Source of the DNA: an actinobacterium SCGC AAA044-N04
GTDB taxonomy: Bacteria > Actinomycetota > Actinomycetes > Nanopelagicales > Nanopelagicaceae
Assembly (NCBI GenBank): GCA_000378885.1
Contig: KB900465.1
Location: 1 to 49,631 of the forward strand
DNA length: 49,631 nt
Direction of reading: 5' to 3'
Shown here piece by piece: positions 1 through 7,859 of this stretch. The position numbers were made by a program, and so were the translations under genes. The notes below the pieces were generated by a model that was given only the letters and a program-made list of their open reading frames with translations, was not told the DNA's origin and searched no databases. Numbering within the stretch: position 1 is the first letter of the stretch; every line of letters begins with the position of its first letter.

Positions 1-870
1 CACAACACCTCAGCGCAAAATCACGGTCTAGATGCAGCTCTAGATAATCAGTTGATTGCACTTTCAGAAGCTGCCCTTTCAAACAAAGAGTTAGTACGAA
101 TAGATCTTCCTGTTCGAAACGTTAACAGAACTGTTGGAACAATGCTGGGTGCAGAAATTACTCGCAAGCATGGGGGAGCAGGCTTACCTGATGACACTAT
201 CGATGTGACTTTGCATGGTTCTGCAGGACAATCTCTCGGTGCATTTATTCCACGTGGTTTAACTATTCGCCTTTATGGTGATTCAAATGACTATGTTGGC
301 AAGGGAATTTCTGGCGGTCGCATCATTGTTCGACCTGATGAGAAATCTAGTTTCAACTCCTCTGAGAATGTAATTGCAGGAAATGTCATTGGTTACGGCG
401 CTACATCTGGTCAGATAATGATTCGTGGCGTTGTGGGTGAGCGCTTCTGCGTTAGAAACTCAGGAGCAACTGCAATTGTTGAAGGAATTGGTGATCACGG
501 TTGTGAATACATGACTGGTGGAAGCGTTGTTGTTCTTGGACGCACAGGCCGAAACTTTGCAGCCGGTATGTCTGGTGGACGAGCTTTTGTCCTTGATTTA
601 GATGCAGCTAATGTGAACACAGAGATGGTTGATATTTTGGCCGTCCCAGAAGATCAAAAAGAGATTATTCGTTCATTGATTTCAGATTTTGCACAAGAAA
701 CTGGCTCAATTGTTGCAAGTGAATTGATTAAGGATTGGGAGAGTGCGATTAAGCGAATCTCTCTAGTCATGCCACGTGATTACGCACGAGTGCTTGAAGC
801 AATGGCACGCGCAACGCGAGAAGGATTGCCTGTTGATGCTTTAGTAATGGAGGTTGCGGCAAATGGCTGA
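1..870 (+). CDS. gltB: Glutamate synthase large subunit, C-terminal part (5' end outside window)
   Basis: The reading frame is open from the first base of the window, so this is the 3' end of a larger gene. The 289 visible residues begin with the linker typical of GltB (HGLDAALDNQLI) and continue into the GXGXG beta-helix domain, with repeats such as SAGQSLGAFIPRG, YVGKGISGG and GATSGQIMIRG. The catalytic glutaminase and FMN/iron-sulfur domains lie upstream and are not seen. Known role: with GltD it makes two glutamates from glutamine and 2-oxoglutarate, in the cytoplasm. Its stop codon overlaps the start of gltD, which argues for one operon and translational coupling. Confidence 0.97.
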   Translation, partial: HNTSAQNHGLDAALDNQLIALSEAALSNKELVRIDLPVRNVNRTVGTMLGAEITRKHGGAGLPDDTIDVTLHGSAGQSLGAFIPRGLTIRLYGDSNDYVGKGISGGRIIVRPDEKSSFNSSENVIAGNVIGYGATSGQIMIRGVVGERFCVRNSGATAIVEGIGDHGCEYMTGGSVVVLGRTGRNFAAGMSGGRAFVLDLDAANVNTEMVDILAVPEDQKEIIRSLISDFAQETGSIVASELIKDWESAIKRISLVMPRDYARVLEAMARATREGLPVDALVMEVAANG

Positions 871-2317
871 TCCAAAAGGATTTATGACTACACCGCGCGA
901 AACTCCAACGCGACGTCCAGTTGATGTGCGCATTCAAGACTGGCGCGAAGTATATGAACCACAGAGCTTTGAGCATCTGCAAAAGCAGGCTGGCCGTTGC
1001 ATGGACTGCGGTATTCCTTTTTGTCATTCAGGTTGTCCACTCGGAAACCTCATTCCTGAATGGAATGATTTGATTTGGCGTGGAGACAAGGTTGAGGCAA
1101 TAAATCGCTTACATGCAACTAACAACTTTCCTGAGTTCACCGGACGTTTGTGTCCAGCCCCATGTGAGACTGCTTGTGTAGTTGGCATTAATCGCGATGC
1201 TGTGACAATCAAGCAAGTAGAACTTCGCACTATTGAGGAAGCCTTCGATGCTGGTGAAGTAAAGCCTTTGGCTCCAGATCGCATTACGGGTAAGACTGTT
1301 GCAGTCATTGGATCAGGTCCTGCAGGTTTAGCTGCGGCTCAACAGTTAACTCGCGCCGGTCACACTGTGGCTGTTTATGAGAGAGCCGACAAGATCGGCG
1401 GCCTACTTCGTTATGGAATTCCAGAGTTTAAGATGGAAAAACACATTCTTGATCGCCGTTTAGTGCAGATGGAAAAAGAAGGAACTCGATTCCGCGCAGG
1501 CGTTGATGTCGGAGTTGAAGTAACAGGTGCTGATCTTCGCAAGAAATACGATGCAATTGTTCTTGCTGTGGGTGCAACTAAATGGCGTGACTTGCCAATT
1601 CCTGGTCGCGAATTTAAAGGTGTTTACCAAGCAATGGAGTTCTTGCCATGGGGTAATAAGCAGGCACTTGGTGAAGTAGAAGTTCCTGAGATCAATGTTG
1701 CAGGAAAACACGTTGTGATTCTTGGCGGTGGTGACACAGGTGCAGATTGCCTTGGAACATCTATTCGTCAAGGAGCTGCAAGCATTACTCAACTTGAAAT
1801 TATGCCTCGCCCAAGTGATGAGCGACCAGCTTCACAGCCTTGGCCGACCTACCCAATGATTTATCGAGTATCAAGTGCGCATGAAGAAACAGATAACCGT
1901 ATGTTCTCAGTTAGCACCGAAGAGTTTCTAGGCGATGCTGATGGCAATCTACGTGCCATCCGCATTGTTGAAACTAAGTTTGAAAATGGAAAGTTTGAAC
2001 CAGTTCCTGGAACTGCGAAAGAGATTCCTGCAGATTTTGTATTCCTAGCAATGGGATTTACTGGACCAGAGCAATCAGATCTCATTACGCAGCTAGAAGT
2101 TAAGTTAGATGATCGCGGCAATATTGCTCGTAATGCAGATTTTGAAACAAGTGAAGAAGGCATTTTCGTAGCAGGTGATGCCGGACGTGGACAGTCACTG
2201 ATTGTTTGGGCGATTGCAGAAGGACGAAGTGCAGCAGCAGCCGTTGATAGATACCTCACTGGGGAGACTCAGCTTCCGTCACCGATTGAACCAACAACCC
2301 GTCAACTAATGGTTTAA
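863..2317 (+). CDS. gltD: Glutamate synthase small subunit (NADPH/FAD iron-sulfur protein)
   Basis: A 484-residue protein starting at ATG 863 (MADPKGFM). A TTG lies 9 bases upstream in frame, but ATG 863 has an AGG-rich ribosome binding site at 847-853 and overlaps the gltB stop, so I prefer it. The N-terminal cysteine-rich region (CMDCGIPFCHSGCP, then LCPAPCETACV) provides the two [4Fe-4S] clusters of the family. A first dinucleotide site (GSGPAGLAAAQQL, about residue 150) and a second (GGGDTGADCLG, about residue 287) fit FAD and NADPH. Known role: electron delivery from NADPH to the large subunit. It ends 9 bases before pyk, so the three genes may be co-transcribed. Confidence 0.97.
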   Translation: MADPKGFMTTPRETPTRRPVDVRIQDWREVYEPQSFEHLQKQAGRCMDCGIPFCHSGCPLGNLIPEWNDLIWRGDKVEAINRLHATNNFPEFTGRLCPAPCETACVVGINRDAVTIKQVELRTIEEAFDAGEVKPLAPDRITGKTVAVIGSGPAGLAAAQQLTRAGHTVAVYERADKIGGLLRYGIPEFKMEKHILDRRLVQMEKEGTRFRAGVDVGVEVTGADLRKKYDAIVLAVGATKWRDLPIPGREFKGVYQAMEFLPWGNKQALGEVEVPEINVAGKHVVILGGGDTGADCLGTSIRQGAASITQLEIMPRPSDERPASQPWPTYPMIYRVSSAHEETDNRMFSVSTEEFLGDADGNLRAIRIVETKFENGKFEPVPGTAKEIPADFVFLAMGFTGPEQSDLITQLEVKLDDRGNIARNADFETSEEGIFVAGDAGRGQSLIVWAIAEGRSAAAAVDRYLTGETQLPSPIEPTTRQLMV

Positions 2318-2326
2318 GGTAGGCAA

Positions 2327-3766
2327 ATGCGTAGAGCAAAGATCGTGTGCACGATGGGTCCAGCAGTTGAATCTCCTGAAAAAGTGAAGGAGCTCATTGA
2401 TGCTGGAATGAATATGGCACGCTTGAATCTCTCTCACGGCTCATATGAAGAACACCAAGCACGTCTTGATTCTGTTCGTGATGCAGCCAAAGCTGCGGGT
2501 CGCCCGGTTGCCATCCTTGTTGATCTGCAAGGACCAAAGATTCGTCTGGCACGCTTTAAAGCAGGACCTCATGATTTAGCGCGCGGTGACATCTTTACAA
2601 TTACAGTTGATGAAGTCGAAGGTACAAAAGAGCGCGTTGGTACCACCTACAAAGGTTTACCCGGAGATTGCAAAGCTGGAGATCGTATTCTTATCGATGA
2701 TGGAAAAGTAACTGTTGAAGTTGTTGAAGTTAAGGGCAATGATGTTGTCACTAAAGTTATCGAACCTGGGGCAGTGAGCAATAACAAGGGAATTAACTTG
2801 CCAGGTGTTGCAGTTTCTGTTCCTGCGCTATCTGAAAAAGATATTGATGATCTTCGCTGGGGCTTGCGAGCAGGAGCCGATTTCATCGCGCTCTCATTTG
2901 TGAGAAGCGCAGAAGACATTAAAGATGTCCATAAGATTATGGATGAAGAAGGAATTAGAGTTCCGGTCATTGCAAAAATTGAAAAGCCACAGGCCGTTGA
3001 GAACTTAGTTGAAATCGTTGAAGCCTTCGATGGCATCATGGTTGCACGTGGTGATCTTGGTGTGGAGCTACCAATTGAAGATGTGCCATTGGTGCAAAAG
3101 CAATGCGTCGAGTTAGCTAGAGATATGGCTAAGCCGGTAATCGTTGCGACTCAAATGCTTGATTCAATGATTACGAATTCACGCCCCACTCGAGCCGAAG
3201 CAACAGATTGTGCAAATGCAGTTCTAGATGGCGCAGATGCTCTGATGCTCTCAGGTGAAACTAGTGTCGGGGACTTTGCAATTGAAGCAGTTCAAACAAT
3301 GGCACGCATCATTCAAAAGACTGAAGAGGGTGGCTTAGATCGCATTCGACCTATAAAGACAGCCCCTCGTACTAAAGGCGGAGCAATTACAAAGGCAGCA
3401 ACTGAGGTTGGCGCAATTGTTGGAGCAAAGTATTTAGTTGCCTTTACACAAAGCGGAGATTCAGCCCGACGTATGTCTCGCTTGCGCTCACCTATTCCTA
3501 TTCTTGCTATGACTCCAGAAGTTGGAACTTATAACCGCCTTGCAATTTCTTGGGGTGTTGAATCAATGCTCACGCCTATCGTCGGTGCAACTGATGAAAT
3601 GGTGAAATTGGTTGACACAGTCCTTATTGATTCTGGTCGCGCTCAACTAGGTGATCAAGTGATGATTGTTGCCGGATCTCCTCCTGGAATTCCAGGTTCA
3701 ACGAATGCGATGCGCGTTCACCGCGTGGGAGATGCTGTTGGTGGGGTAGCTGCGGCTTACCGCTAA
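2327..3766 (+). CDS. pyk: Pyruvate kinase
   Basis: A full-length 479-residue pyruvate kinase. Visible signatures are MRRAKIVCTMGPA at the N-terminus, VIAKIEKPQAVENL with the active-site lysine (about residue 218), the metal and substrate loop ARGDLGVELP, and the TNSRPTRAEATD stretch. It transfers phosphate from phosphoenolpyruvate to ADP in the cytoplasm. The gene follows gltD by only 9 bases. An AAGG lies just upstream of the ATG, overlapping the gltD stop. The glycolytic genes gap-pgk-tpiA and pgi are elsewhere in this window, so pyk is physically linked to glutamate synthesis rather than to glycolysis. Confidence 0.97.
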   Translation: MRRAKIVCTMGPAVESPEKVKELIDAGMNMARLNLSHGSYEEHQARLDSVRDAAKAAGRPVAILVDLQGPKIRLARFKAGPHDLARGDIFTITVDEVEGTKERVGTTYKGLPGDCKAGDRILIDDGKVTVEVVEVKGNDVVTKVIEPGAVSNNKGINLPGVAVSVPALSEKDIDDLRWGLRAGADFIALSFVRSAEDIKDVHKIMDEEGIRVPVIAKIEKPQAVENLVEIVEAFDGIMVARGDLGVELPIEDVPLVQKQCVELARDMAKPVIVATQMLDSMITNSRPTRAEATDCANAVLDGADALMLSGETSVGDFAIEAVQTMARIIQKTEEGGLDRIRPIKTAPRTKGGAITKAATEVGAIVGAKYLVAFTQSGDSARRMSRLRSPIPILAMTPEVGTYNRLAISWGVESMLTPIVGATDEMVKLVDTVLIDSGRAQLGDQVMIVAGSPPGIPGSTNAMRVHRVGDAVGGVAAAYR

Positions 3767-3794
3767 GATTAGCCCCGTTCGGATATCACTTAAC

Positions 3795-3867
3795 GCCTCG
3801 GTACTCCAACGGTAGAGAGGGCAGTCTCAAACACTGCACAGTGTCGGTTCAAATCCGACTCGGGGCA
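3795..3867 (+). tRNA. tRNA with CAA anticodon (nominal tRNA-Leu) and short variable region
   Basis: The 73 bases fold as a complete cloverleaf. The acceptor stem is GCCTCGG with TCGGGGC (two G-U pairs). The D arm starts CTCC and its loop holds GG. The anticodon stem GCAGT/ACTGC closes the loop CTCAAAC, giving anticodon CAA, which reads UUG (Leu). The variable region is ACAGT (5 nt). The T arm GTCGG/CCGAC closes TTCAAAT, and the discriminator is A. CCA is not encoded. Bacterial tRNA-Leu normally has a long variable arm, so a 5-nt one is odd. A73 agrees with leucine identity. The next gene starts after a single base. No clear promoter is visible in the 28 bases after pyk. Confidence 0.85.
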
Positions 3868-3868
3868 C

Positions 3869-4450
3869 ATGACACAAAAGGTTCGCATCCTCGTTGCCGA
3901 AGATGAAGCACTTATTCGCATGGACCTTGTTGAGATGTTGCAAGGTGCTGGTTATGAAGTTGTCGCAGAGGCAACAAATGGCCAAGAAGCAATTGATTTA
4001 GCAAATGAACATAAACCTGATTTAGCAATTCTTGATGTGAAGATGCCCGTGCTGGATGGGATTTCTGCAGCAGAGAAAATTATTGATCTTGCGCCTGTAT
4101 TGATGCTGACAGCTTTTTCTCAAAAAGAATTAGTTGATCGAGCTCGTGATGCTGGAGTAATGGCATATGTAGTTAAGCCATTTACAATTGGCGATTTGAT
4201 TCCAGCAATAGAAATTGCAATTAGCCGCCATACACAAATGCGATCACTTGCTGCAGAAGTTGCAGATTTACATGATCGCTTAGAAACTCGAAAAATCATT
4301 GATCGAGCAAAAGGTATTTTGATGAAGGCGCTAAATCTTTCAGAGCCAGAAGCTTTTTCTTGGATTCAAAGGGCGGCAATGGACCGTCGATTAACGATGA
4401 AACAGGTGGCCGAGGCCGTCATTAGCCCGCAGGCTGTACCCGAGAGCTGA
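3869..4450 (+). CDS. pdtaR: Response regulator with ANTAR RNA-binding domain (PdtaR-like)
   Basis: A 193-residue protein. Residues 5-120 form a CheY-like receiver with acidic Asp12, phospho-acceptor Asp56 (LAILDVKMP), a TAF switch motif and the conserved lysine in YVVKPF. Residues about 128-188 form an ANTAR helix bundle (RKIIDRAKGILMKALNLSEPEAF, then MTMKQVA-like end). ANTAR proteins bind paired RNA hairpins and act as antiterminators. Mycobacterial PdtaR pairs with the kinase PdtaS, but no histidine kinase is in this window, so it is an orphan here. The ATG is one base after the upstream tRNA and has no room for a ribosome binding site. The next gene is a LivK-type binding protein. Confidence 0.93.
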   Translation: MTQKVRILVAEDEALIRMDLVEMLQGAGYEVVAEATNGQEAIDLANEHKPDLAILDVKMPVLDGISAAEKIIDLAPVLMLTAFSQKELVDRARDAGVMAYVVKPFTIGDLIPAIEIAISRHTQMRSLAAEVADLHDRLETRKIIDRAKGILMKALNLSEPEAFSWIQRAAMDRRLTMKQVAEAVISPQAVPES

Positions 4451-4518
4451 CCTGTCCACTGGGGTCCAAAACGTTACCGAACTGCAATCAAAGCCGGCCT
4501 TTTCATGCTTAAACGGGC

Positions 4519-4548
4519 TTGTTAATACGCTGCTCCAGCCATTACCCT
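4519..4548 (+). promoter_or_regulatory. Candidate livK promoter
   Basis: TTGTTA at 4519-4524 and TACCCT at 4543-4548 are separated by 18 bases. The same TACCCT hexamer appears before rpsA and secG. The predicted transcript start would be near 4555, leaving a short leader with an AGGAAAGG ribosome binding site before ATG 4593. Confidence 0.45.
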
Positions 4549-4559
4549 AACCACCTCCC

Positions 4560-4571
4560 TGTCCCGGGACA
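4560..4571. promoter_or_regulatory. 12-bp perfect palindrome in livK leader
   Basis: TGTCCCGGGACA is perfectly self-complementary. It would lie a few bases downstream of the predicted livK transcript start and about 20 bases before the start codon. It could be an operator for a dimeric repressor. As RNA it has no loop, so a DNA role is likelier than a hairpin role. Confidence 0.4.
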
Positions 4572-4592
4572 CAAGAACAGGAAAGGCACTAA

Positions 4593-5741
4593 ATGAACAA
4601 GAAGATTAAGAGTTCACTTGCCGTTGTATCTGCTGCAGCCCTTGCATTTGGCATTGCATCAGTACCAACAGCTAGTGCAGCTGCAAAGACATACACAATC
4701 GGTTACCAAGGTCCACTTTCAGGTGGCGAAGCTTCAACAGGTATCGATGAGCAAAATGCAGTCAAGTATGCAATCAAACTATTCGAAGCAAAGAACCCAA
4801 GCATCAAGATCAAGCTAGTTTCAATCGATGACCAGGGAGATCCAGCAGTAGCTGGAACAGTTGCTCCAGGTGTTGCTTCAAACAAGAACGTTCTTGGCGT
4901 TGTAGGACCTGCTTACTCAGGTGCAACAATTGCTTCACTTCCATATTACAAGTCAGTAAACATGGCGTTGATCTCACCATCAGCAACACGCGTGTCACTA
5001 ACTGACCCAACATCACCTGACTTTGGTGGACCAATTTTCCACCGCGTCGTAGGTAAAGATGACCTTCAGGGTCCAGCTTTGGCTAAGTACGCAACAGCAG
5101 GCGTTTCAGCTGCAAAGGTTTTCGTTTTCGATGACCAATCAGCATACGCAGTACCTCTTCGTGGCTTCGTTGAAGCTGGCTTGAAGAAGGTTTCTGGAGC
5201 AACACTTGTTGGTGGAGACTCAGTTCCAAACACAACAACAGACTTCAGCCCAACAATTGCAAAGATTAAGACATCTGGCGCAACTGTTGTTATCTACACT
5301 GGTTACTACAGCCAAGCTGCTGTGTTCATCAAGCAGCTTCGTGACTCAGGTTCAAAGGCAGTATTTGCTGGCGGCGACGGAGTATTCAACCAGGAGTTCC
5401 CAAAGCTTGCAGGAGCTGCAGCTGAAGGTTCAAAGGTAACTGGCGTTGGCGGTCTTGCTGGCGTAGACAAGAAGATGGAAGCTGACTTCGTAAAGAAGAT
5501 GGGCGTTTCATCTGGTGTTTACTCAGTTGAGTCATTCGATGCTGCAAACATCTTGCTTTCTGGCATTAAGGCTGGAAAGACAACACGTTCAGCAATGCTT
5601 GCTTATGTAAATGCTTACAAGGGCAAGAGCATCTCTGGAAACACAATTAAGTTCGATGCAAATGGCGACATTTCATACGGACTATTTGCTGGTTTCACAA
5701 CAAAGAATGGTGTTCTAGTTAACACAGGAATCATCAAGTAA
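4593..5741 (+). CDS. livK: Branched-chain amino acid/amide ABC transporter, substrate-binding protein
   Basis: A 382-residue periplasmic-binding-protein-like type I protein of the Peripla_BP_6/LivK family. Residues 1-29 are a Sec signal peptide: KK-rich start, alanine-rich core, ASA-A cleavage site. There is no lipobox, and the whole protein lacks cysteine, unlike the lipoprotein form usual in Gram-positives. The mature start YTIGYQGPLSGGEA matches the ligand-binding N-lobe. Lysine is written almost only as AAG and many codons end in C, as expected for a very highly expressed gene. A strong AGGAAAGG site precedes the ATG. It heads the importer genes livHMGF. The ligand cannot be told from sequence alone: leucine-type amino acids, urea or short amides are possible. 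Confidence 0.93.
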   Translation: MNKKIKSSLAVVSAAALAFGIASVPTASAAAKTYTIGYQGPLSGGEASTGIDEQNAVKYAIKLFEAKNPSIKIKLVSIDDQGDPAVAGTVAPGVASNKNVLGVVGPAYSGATIASLPYYKSVNMALISPSATRVSLTDPTSPDFGGPIFHRVVGKDDLQGPALAKYATAGVSAAKVFVFDDQSAYAVPLRGFVEAGLKKVSGATLVGGDSVPNTTTDFSPTIAKIKTSGATVVIYTGYYSQAAVFIKQLRDSGSKAVFAGGDGVFNQEFPKLAGAAAEGSKVTGVGGLAGVDKKMEADFVKKMGVSSGVYSVESFDAANILLSGIKAGKTTRSAMLAYVNAYKGKSISGNTIKFDANGDISYGLFAGFTTKNGVLVNTGIIK

Positions 5742-5766
5742 TTAACTAGGACAAACGCTTAACAAA

Positions 5767-5814
5767 TGGTGGGTGTTTTGGAAAACTCTTAAAATGAGCC
5801 CAAAACACCCACCA
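5767..5814 (+). terminator. 15-bp intercistronic hairpin between livK and livH
   Basis: TGGTGGGTGTTTTGG (5767-5781) pairs perfectly with CCAAAACACCCACCA (5800-5814) around an 18-nt loop. No T-run follows, so it is not a textbook intrinsic terminator on this strand. It may protect the abundant livK transcript from 3' decay or terminate partially, which would give more binding protein than permease. Confidence 0.6.
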
Positions 5815-5867
5815 CTTGCGTAACTTCTACCTTTATACTCGCACAGAGGCATTAGCGAAGGAGAAAA

Positions 5868-6818
5868 ATGTTTGCAGTACTAATTGATCAGTTCTGGTCG
5901 CTGACAATTGCAGGAATCGCCCTTGGATTTATCTATGTTTTGATTTCTCTGGGCTACACCATGGTTTATGGAGTATTACGCATGATTAACTTTGCGAACT
6001 CTGAAATCTTTATGTGGGGCACATTTGGTACCGTTATAACCTCACGCGATATTTTCCATTACACACAAACTTCAGAACCAGCAAAAGGCGCAAAATTGGT
6101 TTTGGTATTGGTTACTAGTTTGTTGATGTCAATGTTGGTAGCTGGCCTCACAGCAGTATTTGTTGAATTCGTTGCTTATCGTCGCCTTCGCATGAAGGGC
6201 ACGAACAGACTTGCAACTTTGATTTCTGCAATTGGTATCTCAATTGCGCTCCAAGAAATTATGCGTCTGTTGACTAATTCTCGACCAGTTGGTGCCCCGC
6301 GTGTTCTCGAAAAAATTATTTTGACTGAAGTATGGGGCGCAAATATTCGCCTCGATACGGTAATTACAATTATTGCAGCCGCTCTGATCTTCTTTGTTCT
6401 AGAGCGATTCATTAAACTTTCTCGAATGGGTAAGGCAATTCGTGCCGTTTCCCAAAATGAAGATGCAGCCAAGCTCATGGGTGTGAACTTGAACCGTGTT
6501 ATCACTACAACATTTCTTGTTGGTGGCTTAGCAACAGGTGCCGCTGGCTTCTTCTACATTACTGTTTTTGAATACACTAAATTTAATATTGGTTTCACAA
6601 TGGGTATGGCTGCATTTACTGCAGCTGTTCTCGGTGGAATTGGAAATATCCGCGGAGCTTTCTTCGGTGGACTTAGCCTTGGCCTTCTTGAGGTTTATGC
6701 CTCAGCCGTCCTTGGAACACAGTGGAAGGCAGTAACTGTCTTCATCGTCTTAGTTCTTGTTCTTCTCTTCAAGCCAAATGGTCTATTTGGCGAAGCCGTC
6801 CAGACAACGAGGGCATAA
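5868..6818 (+). CDS. livH: Branched-chain amino acid ABC transporter permease LivH
   Basis: A 316-residue membrane protein with about eight hydrophobic segments. The N-terminal stretch GIALGFIYVLISLGYTMVYGVLRMINFANSE is the LivH signature, and the cytoplasmic coupling loop reads GKAIRAVSQNEDAAKLMGVNLNRV. With LivM it forms the transmembrane channel for solute captured by LivK. An excellent GAAGGAG site lies just before ATG 5868. A possible -10 box (TATACT, 5834-5839) sits between the livK hairpin and this gene, but no -35 is convincing, so transcription may come partly from livK read-through. It ends 3 bases before livM. Confidence 0.95.
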   Translation: MFAVLIDQFWSLTIAGIALGFIYVLISLGYTMVYGVLRMINFANSEIFMWGTFGTVITSRDIFHYTQTSEPAKGAKLVLVLVTSLLMSMLVAGLTAVFVEFVAYRRLRMKGTNRLATLISAIGISIALQEIMRLLTNSRPVGAPRVLEKIILTEVWGANIRLDTVITIIAAALIFFVLERFIKLSRMGKAIRAVSQNEDAAKLMGVNLNRVITTTFLVGGLATGAAGFFYITVFEYTKFNIGFTMGMAAFTAAVLGGIGNIRGAFFGGLSLGLLEVYASAVLGTQWKAVTVFIVLVLVLLFKPNGLFGEAVQTTRA

Positions 6819-6821
6819 CTC

Positions 6822-7859
6822 ATGAAAATTAGAAATTACTGGAATCTTCGCGACTGGGGTGCAGGAGTTTGGGAGAAGGCTAATCGTCCAAAGCGCATTG
6901 CAATTGCGATTGGATCAGTCATTCTCGTCGGATTGCTCCCATTTGCCGGAGCTTCATTCTTAGCAACTCCCATTGCTGCATATGACGCAGTTTTGGTTTA
7001 TCCAGTTGGAATCTTCGTCCTTATGGCACTTGGCTTAAATATTGTGGTCGGTAAGTCAGGAATGCTCGATCTGGGTTATGTGGCCTTCTTTGCTATCGGT
7101 GCATACACAATGGCGTTAATGGGAACGCATACAGGGCTTAACACCTGGGAAATCATGCCTTTTGGAATTGGTTTTGCGATGTTAGCTGGTGTGCTTTTGG
7201 GTCTTCCAACACTTCGCTTACGTGGTGACTACCTAGCCATCGTTACTCTTGGTTTCGGTGAAATTGTTCGTTTGGTTGTTCTTAACTCAACATGGAGTAA
7301 AGGACCAAACGGAATCGCAAACATTCCAATGCCTCCAGATATTGGGCCATTGAAGTTTAAATTAGATGATCAGAAGGTATTTTTCTGGGTTGTTGTCGTC
7401 ATGATTCTCCTTACTATCTGGATGATTCGCCGCTTAAGTGTTCGCCGTCCAGGTCGTGCTTGGGAAGCTATCCGCCAAGATGAAGATGCAGCCGAGCTCA
7501 TGGGAATCGCAACACTCAAGTACAAGATTTGGTCATTTACATTGGGTGCAGCTGTTGGTGGTGCTGCAGGTGTTTTGTATGGCTCTAAGAACCTCTTTAT
7601 TGCACCTGAAATGTTCACACTCAACGTTTCAATTTTGATTCTTTCTTGCGTGGTATTTGGTGGAATTGGAAATATCTGGGGCGTAATTGTGGGAGCAACA
7701 ATCCTTGGCTACCTTCCAGATCGCATCCGTTTTATCTCTGATGCACGTCTTTTGGTATTTGGAACAGTTCTTGTTGTTGTAATGAACTTCCGCCCAGATG
7801 GATTGCTACCACGTAAAAAGCGTGAGAAAGCAATTGTTAAGAAGGGGGCAGATGCATAA
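6822..7859 (+). CDS. livM: Branched-chain amino acid ABC transporter permease LivM
   Basis: A 345-residue integral membrane protein. It carries the LivM hallmarks LGLNIVVGKSGMLDLGYVAFFAIGAY and GLPTLRLRGDYLAIVTLGFGEIVRL, and the coupling segment GRAWEAIRQDEDAAELMGI. The first 20 residues (NYWNLRDWGAGVWEKANRPKR) are a charged cytoplasmic extension before the first membrane helix. The C-terminus is basic. The stop overlaps the livG start (TAATG), indicating translational coupling. It pairs with LivH to form the permease. Confidence 0.95.
   Translation: MKIRNYWNLRDWGAGVWEKANRPKRIAIAIGSVILVGLLPFAGASFLATPIAAYDAVLVYPVGIFVLMALGLNIVVGKSGMLDLGYVAFFAIGAYTMALMGTHTGLNTWEIMPFGIGFAMLAGVLLGLPTLRLRGDYLAIVTLGFGEIVRLVVLNSTWSKGPNGIANIPMPPDIGPLKFKLDDQKVFFWVVVVMILLTIWMIRRLSVRRPGRAWEAIRQDEDAAELMGIATLKYKIWSFTLGAAVGGAAGVLYGSKNLFIAPEMFTLNVSILILSCVVFGGIGNIWGVIVGATILGYLPDRIRFISDARLLVFGTVLVVVMNFRPDGLLPRKKREKAIVKKGADA

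Noticed and set aside
767..1308. Minus-strand open frames opposite gltB/gltD and many similar ones elsewhere
   Set aside because: They lie opposite strongly conserved genes, have no recognisable domains or start signals, and reflect codon bias of the real gene.
4451..4592. ANTAR-type paired hexaloop hairpins before livK
   Set aside because: I looked for two adjacent short stems with 6-base loops and did not find a convincing pair. Only the palindrome and the promoter are supported.
4618..5439. Overlapping plus-strand frames inside livK
   Set aside because: They are low-complexity Gln/Leu-rich frame shadows created by the GCA/TCA/ACA codon use of livK.
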